DNA from: an uncultured Clostridia bacterium
GTDB lineage: Bacteria > Bacillota > Clostridia > Oscillospirales > Oscillospiraceae
Reading direction: 5' to 3'
Assembly (NCBI GenBank): GCA_947176425.1
Contig: CAMWQV010000108.1
Location: forward strand, 1 to 6,967
DNA: 6,967 nucleotides
This document shows, one piece after another, positions 5,890 through 6,967 of the stretch (the stretch's first letter is position 1; each line of letters begins with the position of its first letter). A program made the position numbers and the translations under genes. Below the pieces are notes generated by a model. The model had not been told where the DNA came from and searched no databases. It saw nothing but the letters and a program-made list of their open reading frames with translations.

Positions 5890-6641
5890 GTTTCGTCAAC
5901 TCCTTTCATCCGGTTGATGCGGTTCGCCAAGAAGCCCGCGCCAAACCCGTTGTCAATGTTCACTGCGCTGACGCCGCTGGCACACGAATTAAGCATTGCC
6001 AGCAGTGCGGCCAGACCTCCCAGATTCGCGCCGTATCCGACGCTGGTAGGCACGGCGATGACCGGACAGCTCACCAAACCGCCTACAACGCTGGGCAGTG
6101 CGCCCTCCATCCCGGCCACCGCGATAATGCACCGCGCTTTTTCCAGCGTGTCCAGCTCTGCCAGCAGCCTGTGCAGGCCCGCAACTCCGGCATCATAGAT
6201 CCGTTCGACCCTGCTTCCCAACGCCTCGGCAGTCAGCGCGGCCTCCTCGCATACGGCTAAATCGCTGGTTCCGGCAGACACAACCGCCACGAAACCCACC
6301 AGACTCTGCTCCTTTGGGTTCGCCACCGCAAGACGGGCTGCTTCATGATAGCGGTAAGGAAATTTGTTCCGCAGAAGCGATTCTTTTTCCGCGGACAGTC
6401 TGGTAATCAAAATATTCCCGGCTCCGCGGTCCATCATACAGCGCACAATCCCCTCAATCTGTTCCGCCGTCTTTCCCTCGCCGAAAATGACTTCTGCCGC
6501 GCCCTGCCGTTTGGCCCGCTGGTGGTCTACCCGTGCATATCCCAGGTCTTCAAACGCTGCCAGCTGTATTGCGGCCTCCTCCGGCGGGACCGTGCCGTCA
6601 CGAACCTGTTCCAGCAGGTCCAATACTTTTTTTTGCGTCAT
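5886..6641 (-). CDS. larB: LarB, nickel-pincer cofactor biosynthesis carboxylase/hydrolase
   Basis: LarB starts nickel-pincer nucleotide synthesis. It carboxylates the pyridinium ring of nicotinic acid adenine dinucleotide and cleaves its phosphoanhydride, giving P2CMN and AMP. The 251-residue product is full length. Visible family features are GAAEVIFGEGKT (47-58), VVSAGTSDLAVCEEA (120-134), the PurE-like core VAGMEGALPSVVGGL (175-189), PVIAVPTSVGYGA (193-205), LNSCASG (217-223) and VNIDNGFGAG (227-236). C220 and E179 appear to correspond to the catalytic Cys221 and Glu180 that I recall for the L. plantarum enzyme (numbering from memory). The ATG at 6641 has AGGAGG six bases upstream (6648-6653). 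It follows the methyltransferase stop by 20 bases and overlaps larC by four. LarE, the sulfur donor that acts between LarB and LarC, is not adjacent here and must lie elsewhere if the pathway is complete. Confidence 0.96.
   Translation of the reverse strand: MTQKKVLDLLEQVRDGTVPPEEAAIQLAAFEDLGYARVDHQRAKRQGAAEVIFGEGKTAEQIEGIVRCMMDRGAGNILITRLSAEKESLLRNKFPYRYHEAARLAVANPKEQSLVGFVAVVSAGTSDLAVCEEAALTAEALGSRVERIYDAGVAGLHRLLAELDTLEKARCIIAVAGMEGALPSVVGGLVSCPVIAVPTSVGYGANLGGLAALLAMLNSCASGVSAVNIDNGFGAGFLANRINRMKGVDET
5900..5906 (-). promoter_or_regulatory. Ribosome binding site deciding the TTG start of larC
   Basis: AAAGGAG on the minus strand lies within the last codons of larB, 10 bases before the TTG at 5889. 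No comparable site precedes the ATG at codon 10, which supports TTG as the true start. Its position inside larB, with the four-base overlap, implies translational coupling that would keep LarB and LarC synthesis in step. Confidence 0.75.
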
Positions 6642-6661
6642 TTGCCGCCTCCTTTCGTCTT

Positions 6662-6967
6662 TCAGCGGCTGAACTGGTATAGATCACACTTTATCATACC
6701 ATTGTATAGTTTTCGTTTCTTACTTGCCCTGCGGTCAAAAAATTTCTCAAATTCCGGGTGGCTGGTAATCACCAAAACCCGCCATTTAGGTGGAATGGAG
6801 CGGTACACCCGGCCGAACATCCGATATAGTTCTTCCGCCTCCTGCAATTCCAGAAGGCGTTCCCCATAAGGCGGATTGGTGACGATCTGCCCGTACTCGC
6901 CTTCACAGTGCAGCTTTGCCGCGTCTGCCGTTTCAAAACGGACCAAATCCTCGACGCCTGCCTTGAC
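6662..6967 (-). CDS. C-terminal part of a THUMP-type class I SAM-dependent RNA methyltransferase (RlmL/YpsC-like)
   Basis: The frame is open to the right edge, so only the last 101 residues are visible, starting VKAGVEDLVRF. The catalytic motif IV NPPYGERL is at visible residues 31-38, and it is typical of enzymes that methylate the exocyclic amine of guanine or adenine. The tail with TSHPEFEKFF (68-77) and KKRKLYNGMIKCDLYQF (83-99) matches the C-terminal pattern of the COG0116 family, which includes RlmL (23S rRNA m2G) and Bacillus YpsC. The N-terminal THUMP domain and the SAM-binding glycine motif would lie upstream, outside the window, so the exact RNA target cannot be given. The gene stops 20 bases before larB, so it probably leads the same transcript. 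An internal TTG at 6946 is not the start, because conserved sequence continues before it. Confidence 0.88.
   Translation of the reverse strand, partial: VKAGVEDLVRFETADAAKLHCEGEYGQIVTNPPYGERLLELQEAEELYRMFGRVYRSIPPKWRVLVITSHPEFEKFFDRRASKKRKLYNGMIKCDLYQFSR

Noticed and set aside
5437..6198. A 253-codon plus-strand open frame across the larC-larB junction.
   Set aside because: It is antisense to two genes with strong family motifs. Its translation has no recognisable domain, and its His- and Arg-rich composition is what the complement of these GC-rich codons would give.
6944..6946. TTG at 6946 as a start codon giving a complete 94-residue protein.
   Set aside because: The frame stays open to the right edge and the preceding residues (VKAGVED) fit the methyltransferase family, so this is the tail of a longer gene.

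Overview
The window looks like chromosome from a moderately GC-rich, Gram-positive anaerobe of the class Clostridia. A gut Oscillospiraceae-type organism is my guess, not something the sequence proves. The reasons are canonical AGGAGG-type ribosome binding sites, a large exported protein anchored by SLH domains, a CBS/DRTGG-type family II pyrophosphatase, and a nickel-pincer cofactor gene pair. All six recognisable genes lie on the minus strand, so transcription runs from high to low coordinates. Coding density is very high and the longest gap between genes is 98 bases.

In transcription order: the C-terminal 101 residues of a THUMP-type RNA methyltransferase (6662-6967, entering from the right edge); larB (5886-6641); larC (5886-region overlap, 4693-5889); a Uma2-family PD-(D/E)XK nuclease-like gene (4106-4675); a 98-base gap holding an extended -10 promoter and a perfect Shine-Dalgarno sequence; a 960-residue S-layer-type surface protein (1125-4007); and, 36 bases after it, a CBS/DRTGG/DHH manganese pyrophosphatase (1-1088, leaving at the left edge before its C-terminal DHHA2 domain).

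The first four genes have gaps of 20, -4 and 17 bases and probably form one transcript. LarB and LarC catalyse the first and last steps of making the nickel-pincer nucleotide, the cofactor of LarA-type racemases and epimerases. The middle enzyme, LarE, and any LarA client are not in the window. The S-layer gene has its own promoter, which may also serve the pyrophosphatase. The least ordinary material is the surface protein: a cysteine-rich amino terminus, an Ig-like domain, four diverged repeats of about 120 residues, a Thr-Pro linker containing an exact 36-base tandem duplication, and a C-terminal SLH anchor. The attachment of a lower-GC uma2 gene to the lar genes is also worth noting. I saw no RNA gene, insertion sequence, CRISPR array or convincing new multi-gene system.
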